From NCBI GenBank assembly GCA_003342895.1, contig PTFA01000028.1:5201535-5265534 (forward strand): 64,000 nucleotides of DNA. Reading direction: 5' to 3'. This DNA comes from Casuarius casuarius. Taxonomy: Eukaryota; Chordata; Aves; Casuariiformes; Casuariidae. A model generated the notes under the pieces. The model had not been told where the DNA came from. It searched no databases and saw nothing but the letters and a program-made list of their open reading frames with translations. Positions 25,951-41,143 of the stretch are shown here, piece after piece (positions within the stretch are counted from its first letter, which is position 1; each line of letters opens with the position of its first letter). The position numbers and the translations under genes were made by a program.

Positions 25951-28900
25951 CTGACCACCTCAGAGCATACAGAATGACCTGCACAACTTAGATTCCCCAA
26001 TGGTTCCCTACAGTTAAGTCTTTATTTCACCGATTTACAGATCTTACAGTGGCTTCTTTCCCCTCTAGGCTCCTCCAGGCCAGAGCTGTGTCTACAGCAC
26101 AGACTTGTAGCATGAAGGGTCCTGGAGCCATGGGGAAGGAATTGCAAAATTATGCTGAAGCTGGTGGCTCGCCATCGAGTAAGGACTGTGATAAAAGGAG
26201 CCCCCAAAGAACCACGTTCTCTGGCTACAGACTGGCACCATTGATCACATCAGTGGACAGACTAGACTTGTGCGCTGGGGGTGAGGGGGCCTTACTGCAC
26301 AGCCCAAGGGGGCTGCAGCAAGAAGGAAAGATTCTTGCACCACATTCTGCTCCTAATGCTGGAGTCAGGGCCGTTTTGGCCTGAACTCTCTTCGTGACCT
26401 CATCCACCATCACTACCCTTCAAGTTCTTTCTCTAAACTCATTTTCTCAAGGGAGCTCAACAGTTGGAAATTGCAGCTACACATGAAAAAAAAAAAAAGG
26501 AAAAAAGAAACATACACAGACTCTCCAAGCAAGCTCTCAAAAAATGAGCTTCCAGTTGGTTTAGTCATCCATTTCCAGCAATCTGTTCTGTTTCACCCTG
26601 CTGTTCTTATTTTCAAGACATCAGTTTTACTGCAAGATGCTTTCTGGGGCAGAGTACTTTTGAAATCAGAACATCAGACACTAAATGGGATCGTGGGATC
26701 AATGAGGCGCCTCTATTGGAGAGCAAACAAACAAAACCCAAAAACAAACTAATCCACTGGAATTTCCCAAGAGCAAGAGGATCTTCTCTGGGCTCTCTCA
26801 AGGTAAAATGTACTTGTTCAGAATCTCCATCTCTGTCTGGAGTGTCAAGTGCCAAGTGCTTTTTCTTATTACATAATTTAAAATATGTTTACTCTCAGTC
26901 ATATGACTTAGATATACTAATTCTAAATGCAAAATACATCTTCTCAGTTTAAAGAATCAATGGGAACAGATATGTCTAAAAGTTCCCACAGCAGTAAAAG
27001 TGTAATTAAAAAAATTAATAAATGTTGCAAGTGTAAACTAAATAAAACAATGTACTTTTTTTTTCTGTAAGTGCACAACAGAGAGAAAGCAAAGGGCTTC
27101 AACTTACAGCAAAATAATAGAAACATTAGCAAATTTGTGTTTAAAAAAATCACCTTTTCCTTTTTCCCTTCAGGAGCAGCTGATGCTAATGGAAGTATTT
27201 TGGTTTTCAGATAACAGAGAGGAAAGAATTTCTCCAAGAGACAGATAAAAGGATGTAGGTAACACTATATATACAGTCAGAATTCTCAAGTGTTTGCATC
27301 ACTGACAGTTCCTAAGGGTGCTGGGGGAAAGATTAGGCTTGATTAAATTGCAGATTGTGCAAGTTTATTTATGGACTCCGCTGTGAAACAGAAAACAAAA
27401 ACCTATGTGGAACAAAGCTATTTCTCATTAGCCTGTTGGTAACTTATCAGAAATCAGTCTCCCAATTATTTTCAACATAAAAACATTGTTTTATTGTGAG
27501 CTAATTGAGAAATAAACAAAGTTTAGTGAAGGCGTTACATGGGAAGGTAAAGGGAGAAGCAAAATTATTTCAGTCTAGGAGTCCGAAATAGGCATTTCAT
27601 TGCCTACTCAGCCAAAATTCATGTTTCAGATGTGTTTGTCACATGGTTCTAATTCATTTAATGACCGATTCAACTTAAATACCATTTATTTTCAGCACTA
27701 ATTACTCTTTAGAGTATGCATTTTGTCATAACAAGATTTTGCTAACATTAAAATATTTCCTGGATAGTGTGGAAGCCCTACTGTATTCTAAACCAGAAAC
27801 CTAGAATGTCAATTCAAAATCAGAGTACCGATAAATTAACCCTCCAACAATGTACTCCAACACAGAAATTGGGGACAGAGAGAGAAGGACATAGAAATTG
27901 AGCAGAACACTTCTCGTAGTCCAAAGTCTCTATTTTTCCAGAAAGACTGCTCAGGACCACCAAACAACCAGCTCTATTCATATTCTTCACAGGAACCTGA
28001 ACATACTCTTCTCTACTGGCAAAGGACGGTCCACGGATTTCCCCTCATAAGAAACTTAAAAATTTCTTAAAACACAAGAGAAGACAGCTTACGTACACGT
28101 TACATTGAATGTTTTGTTATATGAACTCACAGACAGTGACTGGTCTGCCAAGCACTGAAAACCATAAAGCATCACGACCTAAGCGAAGCAACAGGGACAG
28201 GACGTAGCCTCCACCGAGTGTCCACCGAGCCTCCCCAGCTCGCCCTCCTGGCTCTTCCAAGGCAAACTCTTGGGAGACTCACCAAATGCTCTCTAAACTT
28301 CCTTCTCCTTTGCATCCCTTGTGAACTTAAAGGACCCAAGCAACTGACGTACTCCCTGGGAGACTGCAGGAAGGATATATTTGTTGAAGACATCTGGACA
28401 CAAGGTTTCAGACCTAATCTAACAATTCTGAATAATCACTTGGAAGACACAGAAGAGTTTACTATTGATTCCAGCAGAGACAGCATTTAACCTGTTCAAC
28501 CTACTTCTTTATATAGAGGATCACAGCTATTTTTTACACTCCACAGCTGTAAGAGAAAATCTAGCTGGACTTGGATTTGATCCCCTTATTGCACCATGCC
28601 TCTGAGATTAAAAAGTCACTTCTGTTCCTAGAAAAGCTCAAACAGTCCAAAACCAAGCATTTCTTTTCAGGAAGTTTTATTTAGAGACATTGCAAAAGAT
28701 CATCAAATTAACTCAAAGCATATCTAAAAGAAAGGCTGCAGCTAACTCTGCCTGTAAGAAGAATGGAAACCAAAAAAACAATTAAAATTACAAGTCTGAG
28801 CATGAAATATTTTCAGCCTTTGATTTTTTGTGTTGTCGCAGTTTCTCCAGTCTTTTAAAATGTCATAAACTGTCTCTGCGCCCCAGAAGCTGCATTTCAG

Positions 28901-31900
28901 ACTCTCAGTCAGCATGCTTGTGTATGTGAAACACGCTACTGAGTTAGCCTTCACCTCTCATGTCTAATCATAAATTATATTTCCAGACAGATTTAGTGAG
29001 AGCTTTTATCACTGATTTAGTGAAACAGAGACTGAAAGAAGAATGCTGAAATGGGAAAAAGCACAATTATGATGGAATATTCTCTTATTTAGGCCACATA
29101 TTAAGAAGTCTTTTAAAACAAATCCTGGGTTGGTCACCCAAGCAAAAGACAGAATTCAGTCCTTCAAGGCCTTTCACAACGTACCAGAGGCTGAAGAATC
29201 AAGTTTATAAAAAACCTTGAAAGCAATGAAGAGATTCATGCTGGATACCACTTGTTGGCAACAAGTGATCTTTGCTTTTGGTACAAGACAATGCAAGAAT
29301 TGCTCTGGCTTGTATTAAAGTGCCATTTAATGTGGCAAGTCCAGGGTTAATAGGTTAGTTGGCCTAAAGAGACTAAGATCCTATGTGAAAGTGAAGTTCT
29401 ACACAGTATATTTGGGATATTTGATCAACAATTTGACTCATTCTTCTCAACACAGACCGCTGGCAGCAACAGGAGGAGCAGATCCTCTCTACAATAGCTT
29501 TTTCCCTGCTTTCTTTTTTGTAATGCCAACATCTTTCATATAACAGTTAGCCTATAAGTCTACGCTTCTTTTTTTAATCTCCTGATTCCATAATAAGGAT
29601 ACAAAGATGCCTGGGTTTTGTGTCTATAGCTGTATATATGTATTTTGTGGGATCAAAGATTATAGTGGGCTACTTTGAAAAAACCCTTTTCATAGAATTC
29701 TTCTTGTTCTGGAGTCCTGGCAAGTTGAATTTCATTGCATCCAATCTGTCTGCAGTCTGAAAAAGACCATTCACAAAGCTGAAAATGACCTGTTATTCTT
29801 TGACTGCGATGACCAGCTAGAGAAATATATTTGAAATAAAATTGAAAAGGCTATTCAAAAATGTATCAAATTCAGTCAAGAGTTACTGCATACTTCCATA
29901 CTTTCATTAACATATATAGAGAATATACCCTCTCTAACTTCACAGAATTAAAAAAAGTAAATTAGGAAAAAAAATTTACAGTACTTTGAATTTCTTCTCT
30001 GGTGTAATAAGTGTGGAAAAATCTCAGCTAATGGACATGCTATTTTTAACACAAAGTGAAAAACAATCTTTTAATGGTATTTGTTTAATTCTTTGTTGGT
30101 AGCTTTATTTATTTATTTATTTTTAAGAAAAAAGAATTGAACTATTTAGTTGTGGGCTGAGTTGATTTTCCTGCTCTGTTTCATTGCCATTTTAATCCAT
30201 GCTCTTCGATTTCTGTCTACATAGCTTTGTTTTATAGAGATACAATATTTGGCAAGGAAAAAAAACCCAGGATACTTCTATCTACAATCCCTTACACAAT
30301 AACTTGATGCCTGAATTCAAATTTCTTTTTTAAGTAGGAAGAATGCAAGGTTAATTTAAATTTTCGTTATGTTTTGTGAATTGTTGAAAGTTGCATTTAA
30401 AGACAACAACCGAGTTCTCAGAATAGGAAGTATTTTGACATATTCATCAAAACTTTAAATCCCTTCCTTCAATAGCTAGTATGAGAACATTTTAACAGAT
30501 AAATAAAATGGAAGAACGCAGATCGAGGTCACAGGTACCTCAAACTCAAACTATTCAAGTCATCATATTCTTCTGGAGGGGTGTTCTTAATGTCACTCAA
30601 CCAGTATTATCATAATCTAGATATCAATGGTATCAAGACGAGACAAGCGATTAAGGTTTTGCCAATGGATGCACTTATCACATTGTCTCATAGATATTTA
30701 ACTTATTTGCCCATCAGCAGATCTCTGTAACACACCCTTAGAAAGGAACAAATTTCAAACACAAGATGTCTCAAAAAGATCCTGCATAAACTTTTAAAAA
30801 ACTGTATTAAAGTTTTTCAAACTATCAATGTCCTTTAAGCAAAGATGTCAATTCTTTGTCATCATGCACCTTTTCCTCTGAACTTCTGCTGCCTGATCTT
30901 TTACAAAATTCTGTCTCAGTGTCTCAGGCTGAAGCCACTGAAGAAACACACCCTTTCTCTCAGTCTTCCTGTCTTGATGGTCATCCTTTCCCTTCACTAC
31001 TGAGATCCACAAAATTTAGCTATGAATAAAAGTAGCAATGATTCCAGTTTGATTGGCATTAGAAGAACACAGGAAAATGTTGACAAACTGATGAGGAAAA
31101 CAACAGAAATGGAGAAAATGTCCTATGCTTTATTTGGAAATGGGAGAGATCATGGAACAGAAACGCATGCAAGTGGATGAAATAATGAAGCAAAAAGATT
31201 ATTCCATATTATTATGGAAAAGATAATGTAGATAGCTCGTGTATTTGTGAGACCTAGCCTTACCAAAACAATTTCATTAAAAAAAGATAATCATCATGAT
31301 TCTGTGTCTGGGAACTACCCGCACAGAATAATGCTCTGCATAATCATTTTTCTTCTGCCCAAATATTTACATTTTTATTAGTGGAAGAGTAACCCATACT
31401 CTTCCCTCCCTGGATTAAAGCATCACCACCAAATTACACAAAAAGTCATGGCTAACTGGAAACAGCTGCTAAGCCATTTGCATCTCCATTGCTTTGTAAT
31501 ACCCACTAATAACTCAGAAGGATCATATCTTACATCTGCTTCTCTTCTACATCAAAGTCATAACAGATAGTTAGTAAGTGAAGTTGTTGTAGAATCTAGA
31601 TCTTGGAGAGAGACATAGAAAGTGATCCGGTGGTTGCTGCAGATGTTCCCCTCTGTACGTTTACTAATAGTTGCCTGGTGAGTTTTAACATTCTTGGATC
31701 CAGGGTCTCCAGATGTCTCCTCCAAAATTAATAAGAACAACCGGAAAGTTTTACAGGAGTGAGATAATCTAGAAATTCTTTTTTCTTAATTACTTTGCAC
31801 AATTTTTTCCCAACATCTCAAGCAGCTCCAATATCCACAGAGGAACTGTGCAAAATAAATAACAGATATAATAATAGATATTCTGCCTTAACATAAATAT

Positions 31901-34900
31901 GAACAATTATAGCATACCAAAACAAAAGCATCACAGAAGACCCCATACCATATATCATCACTTCTGTGTCAAAGAGACACCCTTTTATATTCACCAGCAG
32001 CACTTAAGCCGCCAGGCTGCATTGCCTCTTCCTACTGTCAAGCATTCTGTTCATATGCTCTTAGTACAGCAAAACAGTGAGCTTACAGTCCGACATTAAT
32101 GCCCATCACATCAAAGACATTATCCATAAGGTCTGACAACACAAAATGAGATACAGGACTCAATGCACTAGAATTTAATGAAAATGAACTCTAACACAGA
32201 TGTTCTACCAACATTTTTCTGGCCATTCTATCCTACGCTGCCCTCAAGCAATCGCATCTACTTTACTTTCCAAAGAACTCCTCTGGACACAAAGAGAAAC
32301 TAAGACGTACGATTCACACATCCAAACTTTTAAATCATTATTATTATAAAAGAACTTGGCTTGTTTCCATATTATCAAATGCATCAAATATTTTCTGATT
32401 TCTCTTGAGGGAGGAACGCAGATACTCTATTCTTATTAAAATTCAAACAAAACAGATTGTACAGAGAACCCCAGTTTCAGTGACTGCAGTATTTCATTCA
32501 AGGACTTGAATCGATTCCAGCGAGAACCCTGCAACCATGACCTCTCAGTATGTACACAGGCATTTTTTTTTTTTTAGTCACAATTTTATGAAGACATACA
32601 TACATAAAACAGGTTCCATCCAGGCAGTATTTATCGCCTTCCTTGCCTCCTGCCAGAAACTTTTCTTCTTCTTTAAACAAAGAGCTACTGCTTTTCCTAA
32701 TGGAATGAACATTTCTAAAGCCCCGGAAATCTAGCTGCAATTAGGTAATATAAATCAAACCACAGTAATGAATCACTCAGATGACCCAGTTTTCTAACCA
32801 ACGCAGCAGGAAGGTTCTATGGAAGCATTTCTAGGGATTTCTAGCACTAGCATACAACGTACTTATCTGTCAGGAACAGAATCAGGCAGACCACTCTTCT
32901 CCCTTCCCACAAAAAGATTTTGTAATTCTTCTTTGTAAAAAACAAGACAAAACAAAACAAAAAACCCTACCCACCAAAACTAAAAGCCAGAGTCTACAGG
33001 GGAAACGAAAATCCTTCAAAGTTTTAACCAAACAGAAAGACAACTCATCTTCGAAGAGACAGCATGATGGAAGTTAAGGATAATCACTTCGAAGGCAGAA
33101 AAAGCTTCAAGATCTTGATCTAGTACAGGTGAGCAAGGCCATAAATCAGGGCTTTCAGGTAAAATCGGGACCAGATACTTCCCTGTTAGCTGATTTAGAA
33201 CAAATGAATGTCTCTTGTTTGCACCAGAAATTCCATTCTTGTAAAAGTTGGTAGTATATATCTATGAAAAATACAGATTTAAAAAAATTTCACATTGAAA
33301 AAGGTTACTGGAAAATTCTTCATTGGCTCAATATCAGCCAGCATTAGTTGGTGAATGACAAGTTGAAACAATTACAAACTATTTTGGACAATACCTCATG
33401 CATGTAAGAAAGAAATCTGATGAAAGAAGTTTCAAAATTGTTCCAGCCCAATATACTTCTCCAAATAAGCATCATGTACTTCATACTGGCCAACTTCTAA
33501 GCTGTTGTTATATGAGTGTATCCATCAGCCTCCCAACTCTCTACCACCTCTGTATTTTCCTGCCCTTTACGAGCTAAAATCATCTTGAAAATTTGAGACA
33601 GAATAATGGTAAGATTTGTAACATAAGGCAATAGGCTGCCAAGAGCTACTGTTTTCTTATTAATCCAGAGATGGGAAAAAACAAAGAACTAATCACCCAC
33701 TTCCAGGAAGAACCGCTCATAATTTGCAGATCAAGCTGCACTTTCCCGTTCCCTCTCTAATCCTAGACTACCACAGAATAAAAGTTGTTACTTTCACTAA
33801 GGTCACAATAGCACCCTCTTTATAGAGAAGGAATTTAATATTGTCCCTCAGACGTAAACTTAATGCTAAGGTACTAATTATTTTTTGTAACATGGAACTG
33901 TCAACTTAGAACAACAAAGAACTGAACGAAGTAACTCTGAGCTTCAAAGGCAGTAACTAGGGGTAAACAAAACCCTGAAATAATACAGATTGGAATACTA
34001 TACTGTCAGAAGCTACATAATTTATAGTTTCAGCAGCACTGCAAACTCCAGAGGATATTGGTACTATGGAAAAAAAACCCCAAAGTTAAACAACATTGAA
34101 TGTTTTTGTCTGAATACCTCTGCAGGAAGGCTTTCCACTCAGCAAAGAAAAGGCTGGAATCTCTTCTTTATGTAGTAGCATTCAATATGCCACACACACA
34201 ACTCCCAAAACATCTGTGTGATTTAGAATCCTAAATTGTTCTTTTTTCTTCTGCAAAACCACACTTTCCTCTTAGGCCTTTACACTTCAAAAAGGACAAG
34301 TTAGCTGCAGAGGACTAGCCTGTTCCAAGAGCTGAGCTCCCCCTTGGTATGAAGGGGCACAATTCAAATCACCCTTTAAAAAGAGCAAGCACACAATTCT
34401 GTCCTGCAACAGATAACAACACTACTAGGTAATACTAATGTTAACATTTGAGAATTACAGATGATGTCAATCTGGGACAGTGCATCGTATTTTGCTAAAA
34501 TTATGAAGGCAGCATGCTATCAGCATAGCTGCAATCAACCCCTATTGTGCAACTGTAAGCCATTATATGCAAGCCTGCAGAATGCTTTAGTAACTGGAAA
34601 ACATTCAGTCTAGATCCTTATCAGAAGATGATCAGAACAATAATAAAAAAAATTGCAAAGACTTGTACATCCATTTAATTAAACTTGTTTGTTCTTTACT
34701 ACTGTATGTACTTTAACACACTTAGGCAAACAAACCAGCTCCATTCCATCACTGTTTAAATAAATTTTCCATGGCAAAAAAGTCTATTGTTATCATAACT
34801 TTAGATTGAATGATAAAAGTTTTACTTTGACAGAATTAGTTGTTCTAGAACATGTCATAGAAACATCAGACTGTTATGACTTTTAGAAATAAAATTTAAG

Positions 34901-37900
34901 AACCTGACTAGCTCCTTTTTTTCTTCCTCAAATCACAATTAAAAAAAACGAAGTTGTAAAGTTGTAAACTACCCAAAACTATGTGAAAACTAAGAAGCAG
35001 GAGAACTGGAGCAGCTCACTAGTCACCAGATTTTTCCATCTAAATACACTTACATTTCAAGGAGGAAAACACTGCTTTTGTTCCAAAAATAATTAGGGCA
35101 ACGACAAAAGGTCCAGCCTTTTATCTACTGTTTTCCAACTCTACTCTTTTCTTCTCTAAGCATTTCTAAAACATCTGAGGCTAATATTTGTTACATTTCT
35201 CTCTGGGCCTGTTTTAACCCTGTGATTTATAGACTCTACAGGTGAAAAATTACCTCAGATATAAGGAAGTGAAAGAAATAAAACTACTTAATAATGATCT
35301 AGCAACCACCTTCTGAATGCTTTTTCAAATAACATGCCAAACTCTGAAGTTCTATGAGACTTCTAGGATGAGATTTCTTACAACATATTCTCCTGCAGTT
35401 TAAGGGTGTAGTCACTGCTTACGGAAACCAGTGGGAGTTTTTCACCTACCTTCTATGGACTCTGGACAGAGTCCCAGCCTACTGTACCAACATTACTTAA
35501 GATAGAGGTATTTTTCCTTATCTATCAAACATAATTGCATGCACACAAACAACATCACAACATCACAGGAATAGCTCTTGAAAACATCACAGCTGTTTCT
35601 CACTGTAAGCCTTAGATCCAGGTGGATCATGTAACGATTTTTACAGTTGTGCTGATTATTCCAAATTTGAACATCGCCAACGTATTAAAAATGTCTAAAC
35701 CTGGGTGGATTAGCCCACCCTGGTTGGAAAATCTGACAAAAGACATAACTTCATATAATTCTAGTTGATTTAGGCATGCTATAAATAGCTGGAGTGTTAT
35801 AATAGACACTGCATCATTGCATCCTTTGCCAATTAAGAAACTGGATTAGAACACACGCAAACAGCTAAGAATATGGAATTAATCCACACAGTAAACTCAA
35901 GAGGAAAGCGGACTCATTTTCCACTTGCTCTAAGAGCCTGTTGTTTCCACTCTCTCTTGCTTCTCATGAACAAGAATGGAAATAATCATAAGAATACTGA
36001 AAGCCCAGTTTTATAGACATATTTTGGAAAGTGGTCCTCTTATTATATATAGAACATTTTACAGTACACTAGCTTCTAATTAAACTGTAAAGTTGTCTGT
36101 CACATTATTTGATATCTTACTTTTAATAGATTTGAAGTCAAACTAATATTGCACCTTAGTGAAGGATGATGTATAATTACTTAAATCAATGCTTATAATT
36201 TCTTCACCTGGCATAGAAAGTAAAGTTCCATTTTCCATTGCACACTTCCCAGTGATATTACTTTCTTTTCTATTAGCATGAACAACAACACGAAAATATG
36301 CTTATGCAAAACAGTTAGGTGAATCTACAAGCAAGATCCTGTAAAGAAATGTGCAACTGTAGCTGATATCAATCGAAACTAAGGGAGTTCAAATGATTTC
36401 CAGCTCCTATGATTTTGTCATGAGTCATCTTTTGTTTTTTCCTTGAGTCATACGTTTGGGAACTGCAGTAGCGGTGCTCATAATTACATTTTACAATTTC
36501 ATTACTGTGGTGAGGCTATGTGCCTTTTCAGATATATGCATCCACACACAAAGCCTGAACATGACACTCTAGGTAACATGCCAGATTACTGGGTATTAGA
36601 TTTTGTTGCACAAAAAGCAAGAGATTATTACAAAAGTGTTTTTAATCTTTTAATGACAATTTCTTAGTGATAGTTCAATAAAATCTGTTTACATGAAGTC
36701 CAACATATCTTCTTGGTTGTGTACTTTCACTAACAAGAGAACTCCCAGTTTTCCCTTTTACAGAAAAACAAATATTACATTTTATCTACCAGACGGCTTA
36801 TGATAATGATAGCATTCCACCCACACAAGTTGGAACAAGGCAAACAACTGGAAGTACATAGATGAAGCAAAATTTTCTAAATTTTTTCCTTTCCCAACCT
36901 TGATAGCCTTAAGAAGCAACAGCTAAGAACAGAGCACCCATGCCTTTTCTGTCTCTGAAAGTTTCTCACCTCCGCACTCCTCGTTTTTGTGAGCTTCTTC
37001 TTTCCTACCCTTCTTACCCTTATTGTTTACATACAAGTGGATTTTGGTCTTAAAACTATGAAAAATCAGGTTTTACTAGATGCAGTATTCTAGTGGTAGA
37101 AAAAAAAATGTTATATCAATCTAAAACGACTTTAAAAAATTAATAAATAGCATCAGTTAGAAAACCACACTGGTGAGGCCTTTATTGTTAAAAACTGTTA
37201 TTCTGTTGCATGACTTCAAGTCCATTCAAATGCTGCTCAAGATGCAAGTGGTCACATAAGAATCAGAGTTGTTATTATCTAAACTGGAAGCGGGGAAGGA
37301 AAGTACACAAGTGCTTGCAATACAAACATAATTACATATTTTAAAATTCAGCTCCTTTGAATACCCACGAAACTTTAAAATCTATCTTTTATAAAGTTTC
37401 TGCCAGAAGAACTTAATTGCATGTAAGTTTTTGAAAAGCAACTCCTGCAATCAAAATTGCTTTTCAATATTCATATAAACCTCCATAAATCCTAACCATT
37501 GCCTGGAGCATATACTGCTGTTCCAGCTATGACCAAAATGATTAAATTCAATAGATGAACATGAAAAGAAAAAGAAAAGAAAAGAAAAAAACCCTTTTAT
37601 CGGGCCCCATTTCCAACACTGAATACGTTAAGACTTACTCTCGGGTTGTACCCAGCAGGAAGCAATTCTGCTTCAGCAAAGGACTAAGTAGATGAACTAA
37701 TGGATCTCTCTCATATCATATTTTGACAATGTTCCACTTTCTAAATAACTTGTCACTTAAAAATGAAAACCAAAAAGACCCCAGAGTAAACCCTCTCCAC
37801 AAAACAGATTCTAACAAGCATGAATTTCAGGGTTCCACACAGCTGGATGCAGTAACATACAGCCAAGGATGAACTTCTAGAATATGCTGTTATTTGCTAA

Positions 37901-39240
37901 AATAAGCAAGATTGTGCTCTGGCTGCTATTCCTACAAACATTCCCATCTGGCCTCAACCAACTGGGGAGAAGAGTGATGCAATTTCCATGGCACCTCCAC
38001 TCTCAAAGCCAGACACCCATCAACTAGGTGTCAGCAAGCTCTTACACAAGTCGTCTCAAATTACAACTTTGCACCAAGACACGAAACTGGTTCCCTTTAA
38101 CATCTGTTAATCTAATTGGTTCCTATGAGCCTGTAACAATTAAACCTGTTGTTGCAGGGAGGAACAAGGAAAGGGAATTTTATATAGCCACAGCTGGGCA
38201 GTTAACAGAACAAATGGACCCCATCTGAATCAACGACTCTCACCAAAATCCAGTTATGAAGCTGTGAGAACAAGCCATAAATGAAGCCGATTGCTTCAGC
38301 AATTGGAGTGAGCTCCAACTGCTCATCAGCTGCTCTGTCACAACAATGACCATAGGCAGAGTGCAAAGGCTTAAGAATCTCAAATCAGCAAATTTAACAA
38401 TCCTGGAAGAAGGAAGAAAGACTACAACCATGCCAAATATGGACTGAATCACTTGTTCAAAGTAAAAACAGAATTTCTCTACAATACATGACAGAATTGG
38501 CAGTTTTTAGTTGGCCTGTATTAAGAGGGAAAAAATTTGGAATCAAAGTCCATGATTAGATTTTAAATGTTTTTAAGAAAAAGCAAAGTATTGCAACAGT
38601 TAAGCAAATTCAGCTCTTCACTGATGCAAAATATTTCATTGAACTTAAGTCAGAAATAGAAAAAAACCTTTTTCCTCCAAAAGAAAAAGTACAAATAGAA
38701 CAAACTCATACCCAGCTTTGTATTGACTCCAGTTCTGCAAACACTTACATATGAGCCTGTCTCTATACACACAGAGATGATTTTTAATTTCAGGAGGAAT
38801 TCATATGCCTAATACTATCTGCACAAGGGTTCACAGACCAGGAGCTATATTGTCTTCCATATCATCAGCATCCAGCATAAGGAGAGAAGCTAACAGTTCA
38901 TAAGTTTTGTAAAAGATCTCTAAGCCCTAACATCTTCTCACAGCCTGAGAGTGGAAGAAAACATCGCCGTTTTCTTCCAGAGTGCCTCCATCAGATTCAT
39001 CTCTGGTACTAACAGCTAATTTTTCTTCCCTTCTGTAACCAAGTTTTAAAATGACTTCATGGAACACTTCTCAAAGTATTTTGTTCCATGTCCTCTTCGG
39101 CATGTTCTGCCACAATTCTATGTTTCCAGGCCCAACACTCTACTGAGATGATACTACTATCACTGGAAGGTCCTCAGAAGCTCTTGTGACACCCTATCAG
39201 ATTATGTACCTCACAGTTGGACACCTTTAATAGCTCAAAC
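25951..39240. other. Intronic, long featureless AT-rich stretch
   Basis: About 13 kb with no recognised gene, RNA or young mobile element. Minor items are an A run near 26486-26497, a duplicated TCCACCGAG at 28211-28230, a (TTTA)n run near 30106-30122, an A-rich (AAAAC)n run near 32940-32966, an AAAAG repeat near 37562-37590 and an ancient repeat piece at 35425-35482. Open frames are all short. Conserved regulatory elements could be present but cannot be told apart without alignments. Confidence 0.55.
35425..35482. repeat. Fragment of an ancient amniote interspersed repeat
   Basis: ACCAGTGGGAGTTTTTCACC resembles the 'agtcaatgggagttttgcc' motif of the same family as the pieces at 9541 and 54770. 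Family name not known to me. Confidence 0.35.
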
Positions 39241-39241
39241 C

Positions 39242-39266
39242 GGGGGGGGGCGGGGGGGAGGGTGGG
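39242..39266 (+). other. G-quadruplex motif
   Basis: Four G tracts of 9, 7, 3 and 3 bases are separated by single bases (C, A, T). Tracts of three or more with one-base loops are the most stable class of intramolecular G-quadruplex. On the LHFPL2 transcript strand this is C-rich, so the structure would form on the non-template strand only for plus-strand transcription. Confidence 0.8.
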
Positions 39267-41124
39267 AGGCAGGGAGAGAGGACAACCCGAGTGTTATTTA
39301 CCTGGTGGGAGCCAGGCAGTTAATAGCTTTCACCTTTGTTTCTATAAGAACTATCTAGTGGCATTTATTTTTGTATTGTTTTGTTTGCTATTTATCACCT
39401 CTTCCTCTGCTCCTCTGATTTTCACCAGCCTTTGTGGAATTCCATAAAGTCAACTTTTAAAACAGGAATATTTCTAACAGGTAAGTTGAGACTTATCTGG
39501 TATTTGTAAGTAAATGCAAAAAAACTCCTCCCTTCTCCAGAATATCATTGAAGAAGGCCTATGTATCTAAAATCCCATTCTTTTCTCTCTGTATGTTTCC
39601 TCAGACAATTGCAGTTGCGGATTCCTATCACTTTCTCCATAATAACATCCAAGAATTTATCAATTAAAAATGTCCTTTTCTCTAACGATTGCAAAACACT
39701 TCCAATACATCTCAATTACGCTTTACAGTTGTTCTGAATCAGACTCAGTTAGCATCAGAAGAAGGTTGTTCCCAATTATGTAGTGCTATTTGATGCTGCA
39801 ACAGATAAGATTATTAAAAGTGCTCCAAAGCAATCAAATTTAATGCTCCTCAAATTTCTGAAAATGCTAGACTCCTGACAGGCTTTCTGTAAGCATGAAA
39901 GTTGGAGCGATGCATCCAGGTGCATTTCATAATAGTGCTAAGGTTCTGTATGCATCTTTGGGCTTGGAAATGGATTTTAAATTACATAGCCTTTCTAGAC
40001 CTTCATCTCATGAAATGTCATTTCACATCATTTCAGGTTAATGAGGCCGATCATCTCAAGTACCTCTGATGTTTTTTAAAAAGTTACTCTATTTCCTCTA
40101 AGCTTTCTTTTTTTTCCATTTCATTTTCATTTCTGCTCTGCCTAGAGTGAACTCTTCCATATCACAACCAAGATGGAACAGAGAAAGATCTTGATTTATC
40201 AAGAACACATTCTTCCCCGTTGGCACAGTATATACCTCCGTACTGGTTCGTTACCAAGAGTGACAGGAAAGCTGCAACAGGCACGGCAGTGAACGCAGAA
40301 CCACTGGGAGAGCGTCAGAATGTAGGACAGGCAAGAATGAAAACTTCTACACGAAACGTGTTAAAAATTCTGATTTTGCACTTCCAGTCCCAATACCCAT
40401 CTCTCTATTAAAAGTGATATATAAAACAGAGAATCGCAAGTAGGGGAAGAGGAAATTCCATCCAGACTCTGCCACTGCTCACACTCCCTCTGAAGCACAT
40501 CTCTTCCGAGCAGCCATGCAAAAAACACCAGCAGGGACAGAATACAGAAAATGAGCCAGGCCACGCATGAGGATCCTGGCTGTCCTTCTGTCTGTGCACG
40601 TGGTAATGACTGGTTGAGCTGGGGATGCCTCCTCGTTCTCATCTTACCTTTTCCTCTTCCACTATGTAATAACGAACTGACCTGAGACACACGAGCCCCA
40701 CAAGCAGGGCAGCACTTCTCCTACGGACATCCAGCCCTGCTGGCCAGGCCAGGCCGGGGGCTGTGGGCCTGGCCTATAAGGAACAGGGCTGTGGGAGGAA
40801 GAGGCACTTCCTCTCCCCAAAGAGATCCCTGCATAAGCAAACAAGGGCATGAACAGAAATGTACACCTAGCTAGTGGTGTACAGAGCCGCTCAGGCAGCG
40901 GGGTGGGTGCAGTGAGCCCAATGAAAGTCAGATGGCAGGATTTTGGCAGCAGGGTAGAGGAACAGATTAGGCAGCACCTTCAAGGGATAACGTCACTGGA
41001 GCTTGAGATACAAAGATTATTTGCAGGGGGAATAAGTTTTTGATTATTACATGCAGGAAGAGGTGGAGACAGTCTAGTCTGTGACAGCCCAGAGTGCATT
41101 TATGGACAGGGTATAAAATTACTA

Positions 41125-41143
41125 GGGGGAGGGAGGGGGAGGG
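41125..41143 (+). other. G-quadruplex motif
   Basis: GGGGGAGGGAGGGGGAGGG: four tracts of 5, 3, 5 and 3 G with single-A loops, a canonical and very stable arrangement. Confidence 0.85.

Noticed and set aside
40361..40690. 109-codon minus frame with one hydrophobic segment, as a small membrane protein
   Set aside because: No family resemblance, no promoter or splice context, and hydrophobic runs arise easily from T-rich codons.
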